From Roseibium album (GTDB lineage: Bacteria > Pseudomonadota > Alphaproteobacteria > Rhizobiales > Stappiaceae), in assembly GCF_001404515.1 (NCBI RefSeq), contig NZ_CXWE01000002.1, forward strand, positions 372,001 to 436,000: a stretch of 64,000 nt of DNA. Reading direction: 5' to 3'. Made by a program: the position numbers and the translations under genes. This document shows, piece by piece, positions 44,536-53,154 of this stretch. The notes below the pieces were generated by a model, which did no database searches, had not been told where the DNA came from, and saw nothing but the letters and a program-made list of their open reading frames with translations. Position 1 is the first letter of the stretch; the number at the start of each line of letters is the position of its first letter.

Positions 44536-44946
44536 TCAGCGCAGCACGATCCGGAAACTCTTGCCCCGTGAGCAGACGGACGTGCCGGAATTGGACCACC
44601 AATAGCGCCCCTGGTCCCAACGGCCATTCGATTTCAGCCGCGTGTATTGAGCCCGGACATAAGTCTTTGCATTGTTCACGCCTTCCAGATTGCGCTTCCA
44701 GCTGTAGGAGCCGCCATTTGGAATGACACGGTTGGAGATGTTCTCGGAGCGCTTGCGGTTCGAGCCATAATCGTAATAGTCCAGATCGAAAAGCTTGACC
44801 GGTGCTCCGGTGCTGTTCTTGACGGTGATCTTGACTTTTTTGCAGATATCGAAGCCGGCGTGTGCTTCGTGGACACCGGTCAGCGAGGCAATTCCCCCCA
44901 GAGCGACGACGGCGGCGGCAGCGGCGGTTTTTGCAATAGTTTTCAT
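44536..44946 (-). CDS. Small basic exported protein of unknown family
   Basis: Protein of 136 residues. ATG 44946 (MKTIAKTAAAAAVVALGG) has AAGGA eight bases upstream; a start 18 bases earlier is less likely. The signal peptide should be cleaved near HEAHAG. The mature part of about 106 residues is strongly basic and tyrosine/tryptophan-rich, with two cysteines (DICKKVKITV and SVCSRGK) likely forming a disulfide and a beta-like pattern (KITVKNSTGAPVKLFDLDYY). I know no family for it. It is divergent from the five-gene AAA+ operon. Confidence 0.65.
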   Translation of the reverse strand: MKTIAKTAAAAAVVALGGIASLTGVHEAHAGFDICKKVKITVKNSTGAPVKLFDLDYYDYGSNRKRSENISNRVIPNGGSYSWKRNLEGVNNAKTYVRAQYTRLKSNGRWDQGRYWWSNSGTSVCSRGKSFRIVLR

Positions 44947-45305
44947 CTTTTCAATCCTTTCCAAAAATGCGCTCCTTCAGAGCGGGCTCATCGAAATGTC
45001 GATGATGGAAAGGTGACAGCAGAAGCGTCTGCCCTGTATGGGGTCGATACCCCATTCGACGACGCGGCAGCCAAAACCAGGGCTCAGGATCAAGGACAAA
45101 TCCCGTGTTTCCCGGTGACTTGTAACGCGCGTGCAAGTCTTCGCACGCACCGGCGGCAGAACCGGCAAAACGCGGTAATGCGCGCGCGCTTGGTTAACAA
45201 TGACTTCCGGGGTTGTCTGGCCTTGGTTCCCGCTTTGTAATTGTATTTCTACACAGAGTTGCTACATAGAAACTGAAATATTCTTAGATATTCGGGAAGG
45301 GGCAC
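44947..45305. other. 359-base divergent promoter region upstream of the AAA+ operon
   Basis: No gene is visible. A possible plus-strand promoter is TTGTAT at 45241-45246 with TACATA at 45263-45268 (16-base spacing), about 38 bases before ATG 45306. The ribosome binding site GGGAAGGGG lies at 45294-45302. The left half must hold the promoter of the small exported protein. Confidence 0.35.
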
Positions 45306-46382
45306 ATGGCAGATTTCAGCGCTCAGATTGAGAAATCCAAAAAGGAAGTTGCAGCTGCGAAGCAAAAGATCGACGAGCTCACATCCAAGATCGAAACCGC
45401 CCGAACGAAGCTGGATTCAGGACAGGATATTTCAATCGATATCGAGAATGCCACGCTGGATGACGTCCACGCCCACACCGAGCTCATGGGGTCCAATATT
45501 GCTGAACTCATCATGGGTCTCGACGACGTCACCGCCAATTTTTCCAAGGATTTCGACGCCATGCGCTCGAAAACCGGTTGGGAATCGTTCATCGGAATAT
45601 TCTCCAAGGCAAGGTCCGACAGCATTCGGCAGGAACGCATGCGGACGGCAAGTATTGATGACAAGCTGCAAGACCTGATCGCCAAATCAGATGTCATCGG
45701 GCAACTGCTTCAGGATCAGCTGAACACTCTGAACGATCACAGCAAACGCGTGGAAGGCAATCTGAGCGAAACGCTTAACCAGCGCGAGCAGACCGTCGCC
45801 GTTCTTGAGAGCATCAAGAAAGAACTTTTGGGCATGGATCCGAAGATCATCGCCCTGGAGAACAAGATTTCCGTCGAAACAGATGCCGCGGCCCGCACCA
45901 AGCTTGAATCGGAACTCGCCGAACTGAATTCCGAGTACAACCGGCTTGCACAGGAAGAACAGGTCAAGCTTGCCGAAAGCCAGACGCTCGAACGCTACGT
46001 CGAAAAAGGCAAGACCTGGGTCGACAGCCTCCAGAACCAGGCAGCCACTCAGATGGTGCTGATCAACAAGTTGCAGACGGACACGAAGCAGCGCGTCGTG
46101 CTCTATGACGCCTTGGTGAAGTCTCTGAAAACTGCGCAGCAGCAAGACGTCGCCCACAAGATCAACGAGATTGGCGTTGCCACCGACAAGGAAGCCCAGT
46201 CGGCTATGGCCGCCATCGGCTCTGCCACAAACCAGCGCATGGCCGACATGATGGAGGCTCACGAAGACCACATGGTCTTTGCGCGCAAGGTACTTGAAGA
46301 GAAGGCGAAGTCGGATGAACGGTTTGCACGGCGGTTCCAGCAGATTGTCGAGAAGCACGACAAGAATGCCTACGGAGCCTGA
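45306..46382 (+). CDS. Long coiled-coil protein, first gene of the AAA+ operon
   Basis: Cytoplasmic protein of 358 residues that is almost entirely helical. Heptad-like coiled coils run at about 5-45 and 140-230, with a helical region to the end (ARKVLEEKAKSDERFARRFQQI). There is no signal or membrane segment. The C-terminal half, with SLQNQAATQMVLINKLQTD and long helices, is reminiscent of TelA-type toxic-anion-resistance proteins and of PspA-like helical scaffolds. The similarity is too weak for assignment by eye. It is separated by ten bases from the next gene and should act with the AAA+ ATPase of the operon. Confidence 0.75.
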   Translation: MADFSAQIEKSKKEVAAAKQKIDELTSKIETARTKLDSGQDISIDIENATLDDVHAHTELMGSNIAELIMGLDDVTANFSKDFDAMRSKTGWESFIGIFSKARSDSIRQERMRTASIDDKLQDLIAKSDVIGQLLQDQLNTLNDHSKRVEGNLSETLNQREQTVAVLESIKKELLGMDPKIIALENKISVETDAAARTKLESELAELNSEYNRLAQEEQVKLAESQTLERYVEKGKTWVDSLQNQAATQMVLINKLQTDTKQRVVLYDALVKSLKTAQQQDVAHKINEIGVATDKEAQSAMAAIGSATNQRMADMMEAHEDHMVFARKVLEEKAKSDERFARRFQQIVEKHDKNAYGA

Positions 46383-46392
46383 GGTCTGAACG

Positions 46393-47526
46393 TTGGACCT
46401 GACACTCGATCACAGAGTACTCGAGGAAGCGCACGAAACCCGGCGCTACTTCGCCAAATTTGAGCGCATCATTACGCATCTCCAGGGTGTTGCGGACAGT
46501 GTCGTGTCGGAAAACACGGCACTTTTCTCCGAGATCCCGATCCTGAAACAATATCTCGAGGCGCTCTCAGGAACCTTCACGGCCCTGTCCTACAAATATC
46601 TTCTGGCGGGCCGCGTATCGGACAAGATGCCGAACCTCCTGAGCATCGACCGGCAGGATAGTGGCTTCCCGATTTATCAGGAGCTGCTTGAAATGGCCAA
46701 TGATGCCATGCAGGCGGAAAACCACCTGAGGTCCCTGCCCGTCATGCGCGATCTGAAGGTCGCCATGGTGAACCATATCCTGCGCGAGCAAACTGCTCCG
46801 GTGAACCTGCAATTCGCAGCCTCCGAACGGCAATATTACGAACAGCTGAATACTGCGACACTTTTTTGGGCACGCAATGATCCGCGTCTTGCCTGGACCG
46901 GAAACGTCACCGAAGCGCGCAGGAAGTATCGCATTCACTGGGCTGTCTATGACAGTTTGCAGAACATACCGCTGATCTATGTGATGGATCTGGAAGACAG
47001 CGGCAAGCGACCACTGGCCAAGGACGAACGCCGCTGGCCCCGTGTACAGGGTCATCTGACTGCCCAGTCTTCTGCCGGTCTGAAACTCCTGACAATCGCG
47101 CGCGGTTTCGATCACGACTTCGCCGACCTGCATCCCAAACGGCTCCGTCGGTTTTACGTCGGCCCGATGTACAGCCACACTTTCACACAGCAATCCGGCC
47201 CGTTGCGCGAGGTCCTGGCCCAGGCGGGCCAGAAGCCCGGGGAAGACTGGGCCCTTGCCTGGACAACCGAAACCCTGGTGGCGAGCGGAACCGAGCAGGA
47301 ATCGACCGGTTTCTTTTCGTCTGTCGAGCGGCAAATCTATGATCTGGATCCGTTTGCTGCCGCAGGTGACGACACGAACGAAGCGGCAGGACATACGCAC
47401 CGGCAGCGCTCGCTTATCCTCCCGCAGCGGCCTTATCAGGTCCTGGAGGAACTGAACCCGCCCGGATTGGCCAATATTCGCAAATATGCCGTCAGTCCGA
47501 GCGGCAAGATTCTCAGCTACAAATAG
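46393..47526 (+). CDS. Unrecognised protein of the AAA+ operon
   Basis: Protein of 377 residues starting at TTG 46393, with GAGG eight bases upstream; no ATG is near the conserved-looking start. No signal peptide or membrane segment is seen. The N-terminal 140 residues look helical (LEEAHETRRYFAKFERIITHL), the middle is mixed alpha/beta (HWAVYDSLQNIPLIYVMDLED), and the C-terminus has a proline-containing beta segment (RSLILPQRPYQVLEELNPP). I do not recognise a family. It lies between the coiled-coil gene and the AAA+ gene with nine- and ten-base gaps. Confidence 0.72.
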   Translation: MDLTLDHRVLEEAHETRRYFAKFERIITHLQGVADSVVSENTALFSEIPILKQYLEALSGTFTALSYKYLLAGRVSDKMPNLLSIDRQDSGFPIYQELLEMANDAMQAENHLRSLPVMRDLKVAMVNHILREQTAPVNLQFAASERQYYEQLNTATLFWARNDPRLAWTGNVTEARRKYRIHWAVYDSLQNIPLIYVMDLEDSGKRPLAKDERRWPRVQGHLTAQSSAGLKLLTIARGFDHDFADLHPKRLRRFYVGPMYSHTFTQQSGPLREVLAQAGQKPGEDWALAWTTETLVASGTEQESTGFFSSVERQIYDLDPFAAAGDDTNEAAGHTHRQRSLILPQRPYQVLEELNPPGLANIRKYAVSPSGKILSYK

Positions 47527-47535
47527 GTTTCCAGC

Positions 47536-49485
47536 GTGACCCTTTCCAACGACCTCATGGAACTGAAAGAAGACAAGATCCGCGAAAAATACAAGAGCGC
47601 GGAAGCCATGCTTTCAGGGTTTGACCACACGCCCCGCATTGCTGCAAAACGTGACCCCGGCACCGTCCAGGAACGCTCTCCAGGCCTCGGCACCAGACGG
47701 CGCTTTCGCTCGACAACGCCCGGCCTCGTCACCCGGTCGACTGCGCGTCCCGAAGGCGTGCAGTTGTCCGCACGCATACTGGAAAGCGATGACGACGCAC
47801 TGACAACGCCCCTCCAGGCGGGCATCTTGAGAGCATTGCGCAGAGCCTTGTCGGTCGCCCAGGTCATGTCCGACCAGTTCGCGGAACAGACAGGGCTATC
47901 CGATCTGAAACGCAGCAACCTGGCGGGAACGCTCGATGCATCGCAAAAGGACAGGTTTCAGCAACTGTTGTCGGCCTCGGCGCTGATCTCGCTGCATGTG
48001 TTTGCCAACATGACGGATTACCTTGTCACGGGCCTTTCCGCGGAGACTGAGGAAAGCGAAATCCAGTGTGGTGACGTGGAGGAAATCCTTCTCGACAACG
48101 ACCAGCTCGCGCTTCACGGCACGCTTTGGGAGCTTGATCAGGAGATTTCCACCTCGTCCGTCGAAACCGATACTCAGCTTCTTGCTCTCGTCACCTCGTT
48201 TTGCGAACAGCTGATGGAGAAGGTGACCCTCCGCGCAGAGGGCCTCGCGCTGCTGCAACCCTTTTCGGAAGCCCGGTACAGGGTTGAAGAGGACAACTTC
48301 GAGATCACCGGCTTTACGCCGGCGGCCAGGGCCCGCTCCACGGCTCTGACCATGGCGTTCAAGAAACCCGAAGAGGTTGTCGGCAACCACATTGCCAAAT
48401 ATCAGGCAATGAAGCTCTCCAAGATGCTGATGGCTTATGATTTTGATCGCAAGCTGAACCCCTTCGCGGAACTTGGCGGCTTTATCTTCACCTTCATGGG
48501 CGACGGCAAACCCGGAACCGGCAAAACGACACTGATCCAGATGATGGCCGGCCTGATCAACGATTATTGTTCCAACGCCGGATCTGCCTTCCGGTACCAG
48601 AACCTTTCCACCGAGAGCATTGACAGCTATCAGGGCAAATCCGCCCAGAACGCCAAGGCCTTCATCAAGACCGTCACCGACCCGAACGTCATCGGCTTCG
48701 GCACGATTGACGATATAGATCAGCTTGCCGGCAAACGCGGCGACCGGCAGTCCTCTGCCGGACAACTTGAAATCACCGCGGTCCTTATGGAAAGCTTCGC
48801 CGGTGCGAACACAGTCGTGCGCGGCAATTGTACTTTCGGCATGTTTTCCAACTATCCCGAAAATGTCGACGACGCTCTGCGTCAGCGCGCGGGAGCCAGA
48901 TTCCTCGTCGACGGTCCGCAATCGCGGGAAGACTATATCGACATTCTTTATCTGCTGATGGGAAAGAACCACTCGATCCCTGTTGGCGATCATGACCTCT
49001 TCGAGGCGCAGGTGATCCAGAAAGCGGTTGCCGCTTCCTATGAAAGCCATGCGCGACCGAAAGAAGATGCCCTGGTGCGTGTCTTCGACCGGGTCAATGC
49101 CGAGGTCGGTGCCCTCGACACGATCGCAAGGCTCGGTGTTTATCTGAAGGCCATCCAGGATGCGGACGAACGCTTTACGGGACGTGCGATCAAGAACATT
49201 ACCGACGCCGTCAAGGTCCGGGCGATGGACTTCGAACTGCCGGACGAGTGGATGGAAAATCCGGATCTCTTCCTGTTCAAGGACTATGAAACCAAGAAGT
49301 CGATGATTGCAGAACTCGCCCGGCCGATTACCGTCGAGATGGTGATCCAGGAAATCAATCGCTACGCTGACAGCGAATTCCGGTATGCCGACAAGTCCGA
49401 CGAGGTCGCGATTGAAAACGCGGTTCGGGAAATGCAGCGCATGGAAGAGGCAAAACGCCGTTACATGGAATTGTCACGCTCATGA
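47536..49485 (+). CDS. AAA+ ATPase, core of a five-gene uncharacterised operon
   Basis: ATPase of 649 residues starting at GTG 47536. The first 310 residues are an unrecognised helical domain with a basic, proline-containing stretch near 30-75. The AAA+ core has Walker A GKPGTGKTT (324-332, K330), Walker B-like TIDDIDQL with D392-D393 in place of the usual DE, a sensor region NCTFGMFSNYP, and an arginine-rich segment LRQRAGARFLVDGP like the AAA arginine finger and box VII. The protein has no membrane segment. The next gene overlaps its stop by four bases. It likely remodels a protein or membrane partner encoded in the operon; the specific job is unknown. Confidence 0.82.
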   Translation: MTLSNDLMELKEDKIREKYKSAEAMLSGFDHTPRIAAKRDPGTVQERSPGLGTRRRFRSTTPGLVTRSTARPEGVQLSARILESDDDALTTPLQAGILRALRRALSVAQVMSDQFAEQTGLSDLKRSNLAGTLDASQKDRFQQLLSASALISLHVFANMTDYLVTGLSAETEESEIQCGDVEEILLDNDQLALHGTLWELDQEISTSSVETDTQLLALVTSFCEQLMEKVTLRAEGLALLQPFSEARYRVEEDNFEITGFTPAARARSTALTMAFKKPEEVVGNHIAKYQAMKLSKMLMAYDFDRKLNPFAELGGFIFTFMGDGKPGTGKTTLIQMMAGLINDYCSNAGSAFRYQNLSTESIDSYQGKSAQNAKAFIKTVTDPNVIGFGTIDDIDQLAGKRGDRQSSAGQLEITAVLMESFAGANTVVRGNCTFGMFSNYPENVDDALRQRAGARFLVDGPQSREDYIDILYLLMGKNHSIPVGDHDLFEAQVIQKAVAASYESHARPKEDALVRVFDRVNAEVGALDTIARLGVYLKAIQDADERFTGRAIKNITDAVKVRAMDFELPDEWMENPDLFLFKDYETKKSMIAELARPITVEMVIQEINRYADSEFRYADKSDEVAIENAVREMQRMEEAKRRYMELSRS

Positions 49486-50861
49486 TGCGACTGGTGAGAC
49501 ACGGGCTGATGTACGGAAACCTTGTGGAGGTCTCTTCGCCTTCCATGGTGGGCCGCTACAATCGTGCGCTCGAACATCTGACCGGCAAGCAGACTGACCT
49601 CAAAGAGTTCCATATCGACATTTCGGGGTTTTCTCCCGAGATCGGCGACGAGTTTGACGACCCGCTTTATCTCAACCCGAACGGCTGCAACAGGCAGTTC
49701 ATCCTGCTCAATGTGGCTCAGAAGACCGCGCCGCTGCTGAACGCACATTTTTCGACATCACGGTCGATCCTCAGGCGCTTCATTGAAGACAACGAAGAGC
49801 AGCTTTTTGCTCTTTCCATCCGCGACGCCGTCGTCGGCGAACTGGTCAACACGATCTTTTCAATCAGAACCCCGCTCGACCTGTTCGATATCCGGACGAT
49901 CGATGTGGAAGCCGACACGGTTGGTGGACATGTTGAAGCCGGGGACGAACTGACGGACAAGATCCAACGGTTCATGACCGAACCGGACGGGTGGTGGGAT
50001 GATGTCCTGATCGCCGAGATGGTCGAGTTGTCCAAACATACCGGCGATATCATCCGCACCCCCATAGCCCTTCAACCGCAAAGCTTCGAGCAGGGAAACT
50101 TTTACACCAGCCACTATGGTGGCCTTTATGTTTTCCGGAATGTGAAGAGAACTGCCTGCATTTCGAGGCAGCATCTGGAGGCTGATGACCTTCCTGTCAA
50201 ACATATCCTGACGCTGCAGAACCGGCGTGAAATTGCCTCTTTCCTGTCCAGAAACAAACTGGTCGAGCCTGTTTTTGAGGCTGACAAAAGACGTGCCGAG
50301 AGTATTCTCAGGCAAAAGCTCGACTTCATTGTAATAGACACGGCGGCGACCAGGGGTGAGGATCTCTCAGACGTTTCCCGGCGGGACCTGCGTGCCCTGA
50401 AGCGAAAACACCACAGGGATCTCCCGGACGAATACCACGATCTGGAGCGGGTGGTTCGACAGTTGGTCAAGGGAGAGAGGCTACCCAGGATCACGCCTGA
50501 AGACCCGGCCTTCTTTTATCTGCTCCGGTCCCGGCACCATGCAGACAAACAGCTTGTCAACATGCTGTTGTCGGAGCTGACTCCGTTGGACTTCAGGCAG
50601 CTTTTCATTTGCAACAAGGATTCGTTTTACACCCAGTACCAGTCCTGGAGCGATGCAAAGAAGACTTTCGCCGCACGGTTCCTCTCCGAGGAATATGTCG
50701 TGGACAAGGTCGGAACGCGCACCGAGCTGTTCGGCCCCGAACCCGGCATGAGTGGTGAAGACGAGGACAACAACTTCCGCACCGAACAAAACATGGGGCC
50801 CTGGGGTGCCATTCCCAGAGACGACGATGAAGATGACGACGACGACGAGGACGACGACTGA
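49482..50861 (+). CDS. Unrecognised protein with a poly-Asp/Glu tail, AAA+ operon
   Basis: Protein of 459 residues coupled to the AAA+ gene (ATGA overlap) and to the membrane-protein gene (one-base overlap). The body has no recognised domain: mixed alpha/beta, with HYGGLYVFRNVKRTACISRQHL in the middle and a helical basic segment (RRDLRALKRKHHRDLPDEY) near 300. The last 16 residues are almost all Asp/Glu, a tail seen in proteins that bind basic partners or AAA+ machines. No signal peptide or membrane segment. It may be the adaptor or substrate of the ATPase (inference). Confidence 0.75.
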   Translation: MMRLVRHGLMYGNLVEVSSPSMVGRYNRALEHLTGKQTDLKEFHIDISGFSPEIGDEFDDPLYLNPNGCNRQFILLNVAQKTAPLLNAHFSTSRSILRRFIEDNEEQLFALSIRDAVVGELVNTIFSIRTPLDLFDIRTIDVEADTVGGHVEAGDELTDKIQRFMTEPDGWWDDVLIAEMVELSKHTGDIIRTPIALQPQSFEQGNFYTSHYGGLYVFRNVKRTACISRQHLEADDLPVKHILTLQNRREIASFLSRNKLVEPVFEADKRRAESILRQKLDFIVIDTAATRGEDLSDVSRRDLRALKRKHHRDLPDEYHDLERVVRQLVKGERLPRITPEDPAFFYLLRSRHHADKQLVNMLLSELTPLDFRQLFICNKDSFYTQYQSWSDAKKTFAARFLSEEYVVDKVGTRTELFGPEPGMSGEDEDNNFRTEQNMGPWGAIPRDDDEDDDDDEDDD

Positions 50862-51529
50862 TGAAGTATGTTAAGTGGATCGTCGGCATTCCGCTTGTTC
50901 TGGTTGTGCTTCTGTTTGCGCAGTACACGCTGCCGGGGCGCGATGTCGTCCGCATCGTTGGGACTGACGTAAAACGGATGGATATCGGCTCGTCGTCGTT
51001 GTTCTGGGCTGCACCCGACGCCGGCACGAACCCGAACTGGACACGCGACGTTCGTTTCATCAACGCTGTCTGGCCGAGCGGTGAACCTCGGGTCTACAGA
51101 AACGAAGACACGGAGTGGAGCTGGCCGCCCTATTTCAAGTTCAACAGCAGTAACGTGACTGCCCAGGCACAGGACTTGGCGAAAAAACAGGGAGAAGTCT
51201 GGGTTGCCATAACCCACTATGGCTGGCGCATACAACTGTTCACGATCTTCCCGAACATAATCAGTATTCAGGAAGTCGCGGGACCCAATGCCATCCTGAT
51301 CCCCTGGTTCAACATCGCATTCTTCACGATTCTTGCGCTGATCGCCTATCTCATATTCCGGGCGGTTCAAGCCTTCAAGCGCAGACGCATCGATCCGGTT
51401 GTCGAGAATATTGACGAGTTCATCGATGATGTCGGTGACAACGCGGAACAGGCGCGCGTGCGCGCAGAAAAACATGCGACCGCCGCGACGAGTGGTTTTC
51501 GTCGCTGGTTCAAGCGCTGGTTCGGCTGA
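50861..51529 (+). CDS. DUF1523-like membrane protein, AAA+ operon
   Basis: Protein of 222 residues. An N-terminal membrane segment (about 5-24) is followed by LPGRDVVRIVGTDVKRMD, which I associate with the DUF1523 family. A second hydrophobic segment near 145-168 (WFNIAFFTILALIAYLIF) leaves a basic cytoplasmic C-terminus (KRRRIDPV...FRRWFKRWFG). The region between the two segments would be periplasmic. It is the last gene of the operon and probably provides its membrane anchor. The DUF match is from memory and not checked. Confidence 0.75.
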   Translation: MKYVKWIVGIPLVLVVLLFAQYTLPGRDVVRIVGTDVKRMDIGSSSLFWAAPDAGTNPNWTRDVRFINAVWPSGEPRVYRNEDTEWSWPPYFKFNSSNVTAQAQDLAKKQGEVWVAITHYGWRIQLFTIFPNIISIQEVAGPNAILIPWFNIAFFTILALIAYLIFRAVQAFKRRRIDPVVENIDEFIDDVGDNAEQARVRAEKHATAATSGFRRWFKRWFG

Positions 51530-52037
51530 CGGTTCTCACGCCCTCAGGAAACCATGTCATCCCGGGGAACCCGCGCACAGAAAATCAACTCGGGCAGCAC
51601 ATAGCGCCGTCTGCGGCACCTTTGAAAGCAACAATCGGGGACAGGGCCGCGCCGGTCAGGTCAAAACGCCAAGCCGCAGGTTTGTGGCCATGCCAACACC
51701 AGTGCGTCGGCATGTCGGCCCAATTGACGAAACGTCGTCGCCTTTGTTTTTCCAAATTGACTCGCAACGCCGAACGGATCGGCAAGGCCGTCCGTATCAC
51801 GGCGGCCGGTTTCCCGATTGCCTATTGCCTGTTCGGCCAATCTGCTGTTCCGGATCCCTCGAAAACGATCAACAACAAAGTGGCGATTGATTTGATGACG
51901 ATGCTTCTTGACCAGTCCGGCACAAAGTTTCTATTGTAAATAAAAAATTTTACACGCGGAAAGTTTTGCTCTTTCCTGATGGAGAGAACGTTGCGAACTG
52001 CAAGCGAAACAGACAGGGCAGAACGCCAAGGCGAATT
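51530..52037. other. 508-base gap between the AAA+ operon and the polyol regulator
   Basis: I find no supported gene. A 105-codon plus-strand frame (51622-51939) and a 71-codon minus-strand frame (51585-51800) exist, but neither has a ribosome binding site, domain or plausible composition. The right end is AT-rich and holds the LacI-type operator at 51944-51966 and the regulator's promoter. No clear terminator follows the AAA+ operon. Confidence 0.5.
51944..51966. promoter_or_regulatory. Candidate LacI-type operator upstream of the polyol regulator gene
   Basis: The sequence begins AAAATTTTACACGCGG and matches the element at 53068-53090 in 20 of 23 positions. It lies 72 bases before the regulator start and shows the same AT-arms around a CG-rich centre, which suggests autoregulation. 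Confidence 0.65.
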
Positions 52038-53069
52038 ATGGCAGATCGAAAAATCAAGAACATGGAAGAATTCGCCTCGGTAAGCGGCATCTCCAGGCCG
52101 ACTGTTTCGAAATACTTCAATGACCCGGAAAGTGTTCGCCAGACGACACGTGACCGCATTGAACAAGCTCTGGAACGGTACGATTTTCGGCCGAATATTT
52201 TCGCAATCAACCAGAATCGGCGCCTCACAAAGAATATTGGCGTTGTGGTGCCCTATCTTGCCGATCCCTTCTTCGCAGAAATTGCCCGAAATATCGAACG
52301 CCGATGCATCGATGCCGGTTATTGGCCAATTCTGTTCAGCTCCCACGGCCAGCAAAGTCTGGAAAACGACATTCTCAGCAGTTTGCGATCCCTGAAGCCG
52401 GCCGGCGTCCTTCTCGCCCCCTTGGGCCGGGCTTCGGACCGTGGTTCAATCGAAAAGTTTTGCAGGGATGTTCCAACTGTTCTGTTCGACAGCAATCTCG
52501 AAGGCATCGGGGAAGCGTTTGTCGGCTCGGACAATTTCAGCTTCGTCTCTCAGACTGTTGAATATCTGACGCGTTCAGGTGAACCTCCCTGTTTTTTCGA
52601 GATGACGACGCCGGCGAATCCGAATGCAAACAAACGCCGGGCGGCGTATCTGGAGACCATGGACCAACTGGGGTTGGAGCCACACGTCGTAAAGGTCGAA
52701 GGTGAAGGCTGGTCTTTCGAGGAGATCGGCCATCAAGGGGCATTGCGTATCCTTGAAGTTCGCGGTTTCCCGACGAACACAATACTGTGCAGCAACGACC
52801 GGCTCGCGATCGGCCTCTTGTCTGCCTGCTACGAAATGGGCTTCAGGGTCGGCCGCGGCGAAGGCTGCGCTCTTCGTGTCGCCTCGCATGATGATCATCC
52901 GTTCTCCCGGTTTACCTGCCCTTCTCTGACCACCGCCGCACATGACTATGACTCAGTTGCCAACCATGCCTTCAGCACGCTCAACGAACTTATCGAGGCC
53001 GGAGGCACATTCAATGATCGCCAGGAAACCCTTTTCGCAGCGCGACTTATACTGCGCGCGTCAGCTTAA
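52038..53069 (+). CDS. LacI-family regulator of the polyol operon
   Basis: Repressor of 343 residues. The helix-turn-helix reads MEEFASVSGISRPTVSKYF with the hinge YDFRPNIFAINQNRR. The effector domain starts NIGVVVPYLADPFFAEIARNI. I chose ATG 52038, with AAGG about seven bases upstream, over an open frame to 51966. It is co-directional with the smo operon starting 85 bases downstream. Matching 23-base elements precede both genes, so it most likely represses its own gene and the operon until sorbitol, mannitol or another polyol is present (inference). Confidence 0.88.
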   Translation: MADRKIKNMEEFASVSGISRPTVSKYFNDPESVRQTTRDRIEQALERYDFRPNIFAINQNRRLTKNIGVVVPYLADPFFAEIARNIERRCIDAGYWPILFSSHGQQSLENDILSSLRSLKPAGVLLAPLGRASDRGSIEKFCRDVPTVLFDSNLEGIGEAFVGSDNFSFVSQTVEYLTRSGEPPCFFEMTTPANPNANKRRAAYLETMDQLGLEPHVVKVEGEGWSFEEIGHQGALRILEVRGFPTNTILCSNDRLAIGLLSACYEMGFRVGRGEGCALRVASHDDHPFSRFTCPSLTTAAHDYDSVANHAFSTLNELIEAGGTFNDRQETLFAARLILRASA

Positions 53070-53090
53070 AATTTTACGCGCGCAAATTTT
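53068..53090. promoter_or_regulatory. Candidate LacI-type operator upstream of smoE
   Basis: An AT-armed imperfect palindrome starting AAAATTTTACGCGCGC overlaps the regulator stop by two bases and lies 65 bases before smoE. TTGACG at 53094-53099 directly follows and could be the -35 of the smo promoter; a matching -10 is weak. Confidence 0.68.
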
Positions 53091-53154
53091 CTCTTGACGC
53101 CAGATAATTTTTGGCTCAGGCTCTGGTCAACATCCAAGCCAGGGAGGACATAGG

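Noticed and set aside
51585-51939. Short frames on both strands in the gap after the AAA+ operon
   Set aside because: They overlap each other, lack start signals, and have products with no plausible domain. They may be decayed sequence but cannot be supported.
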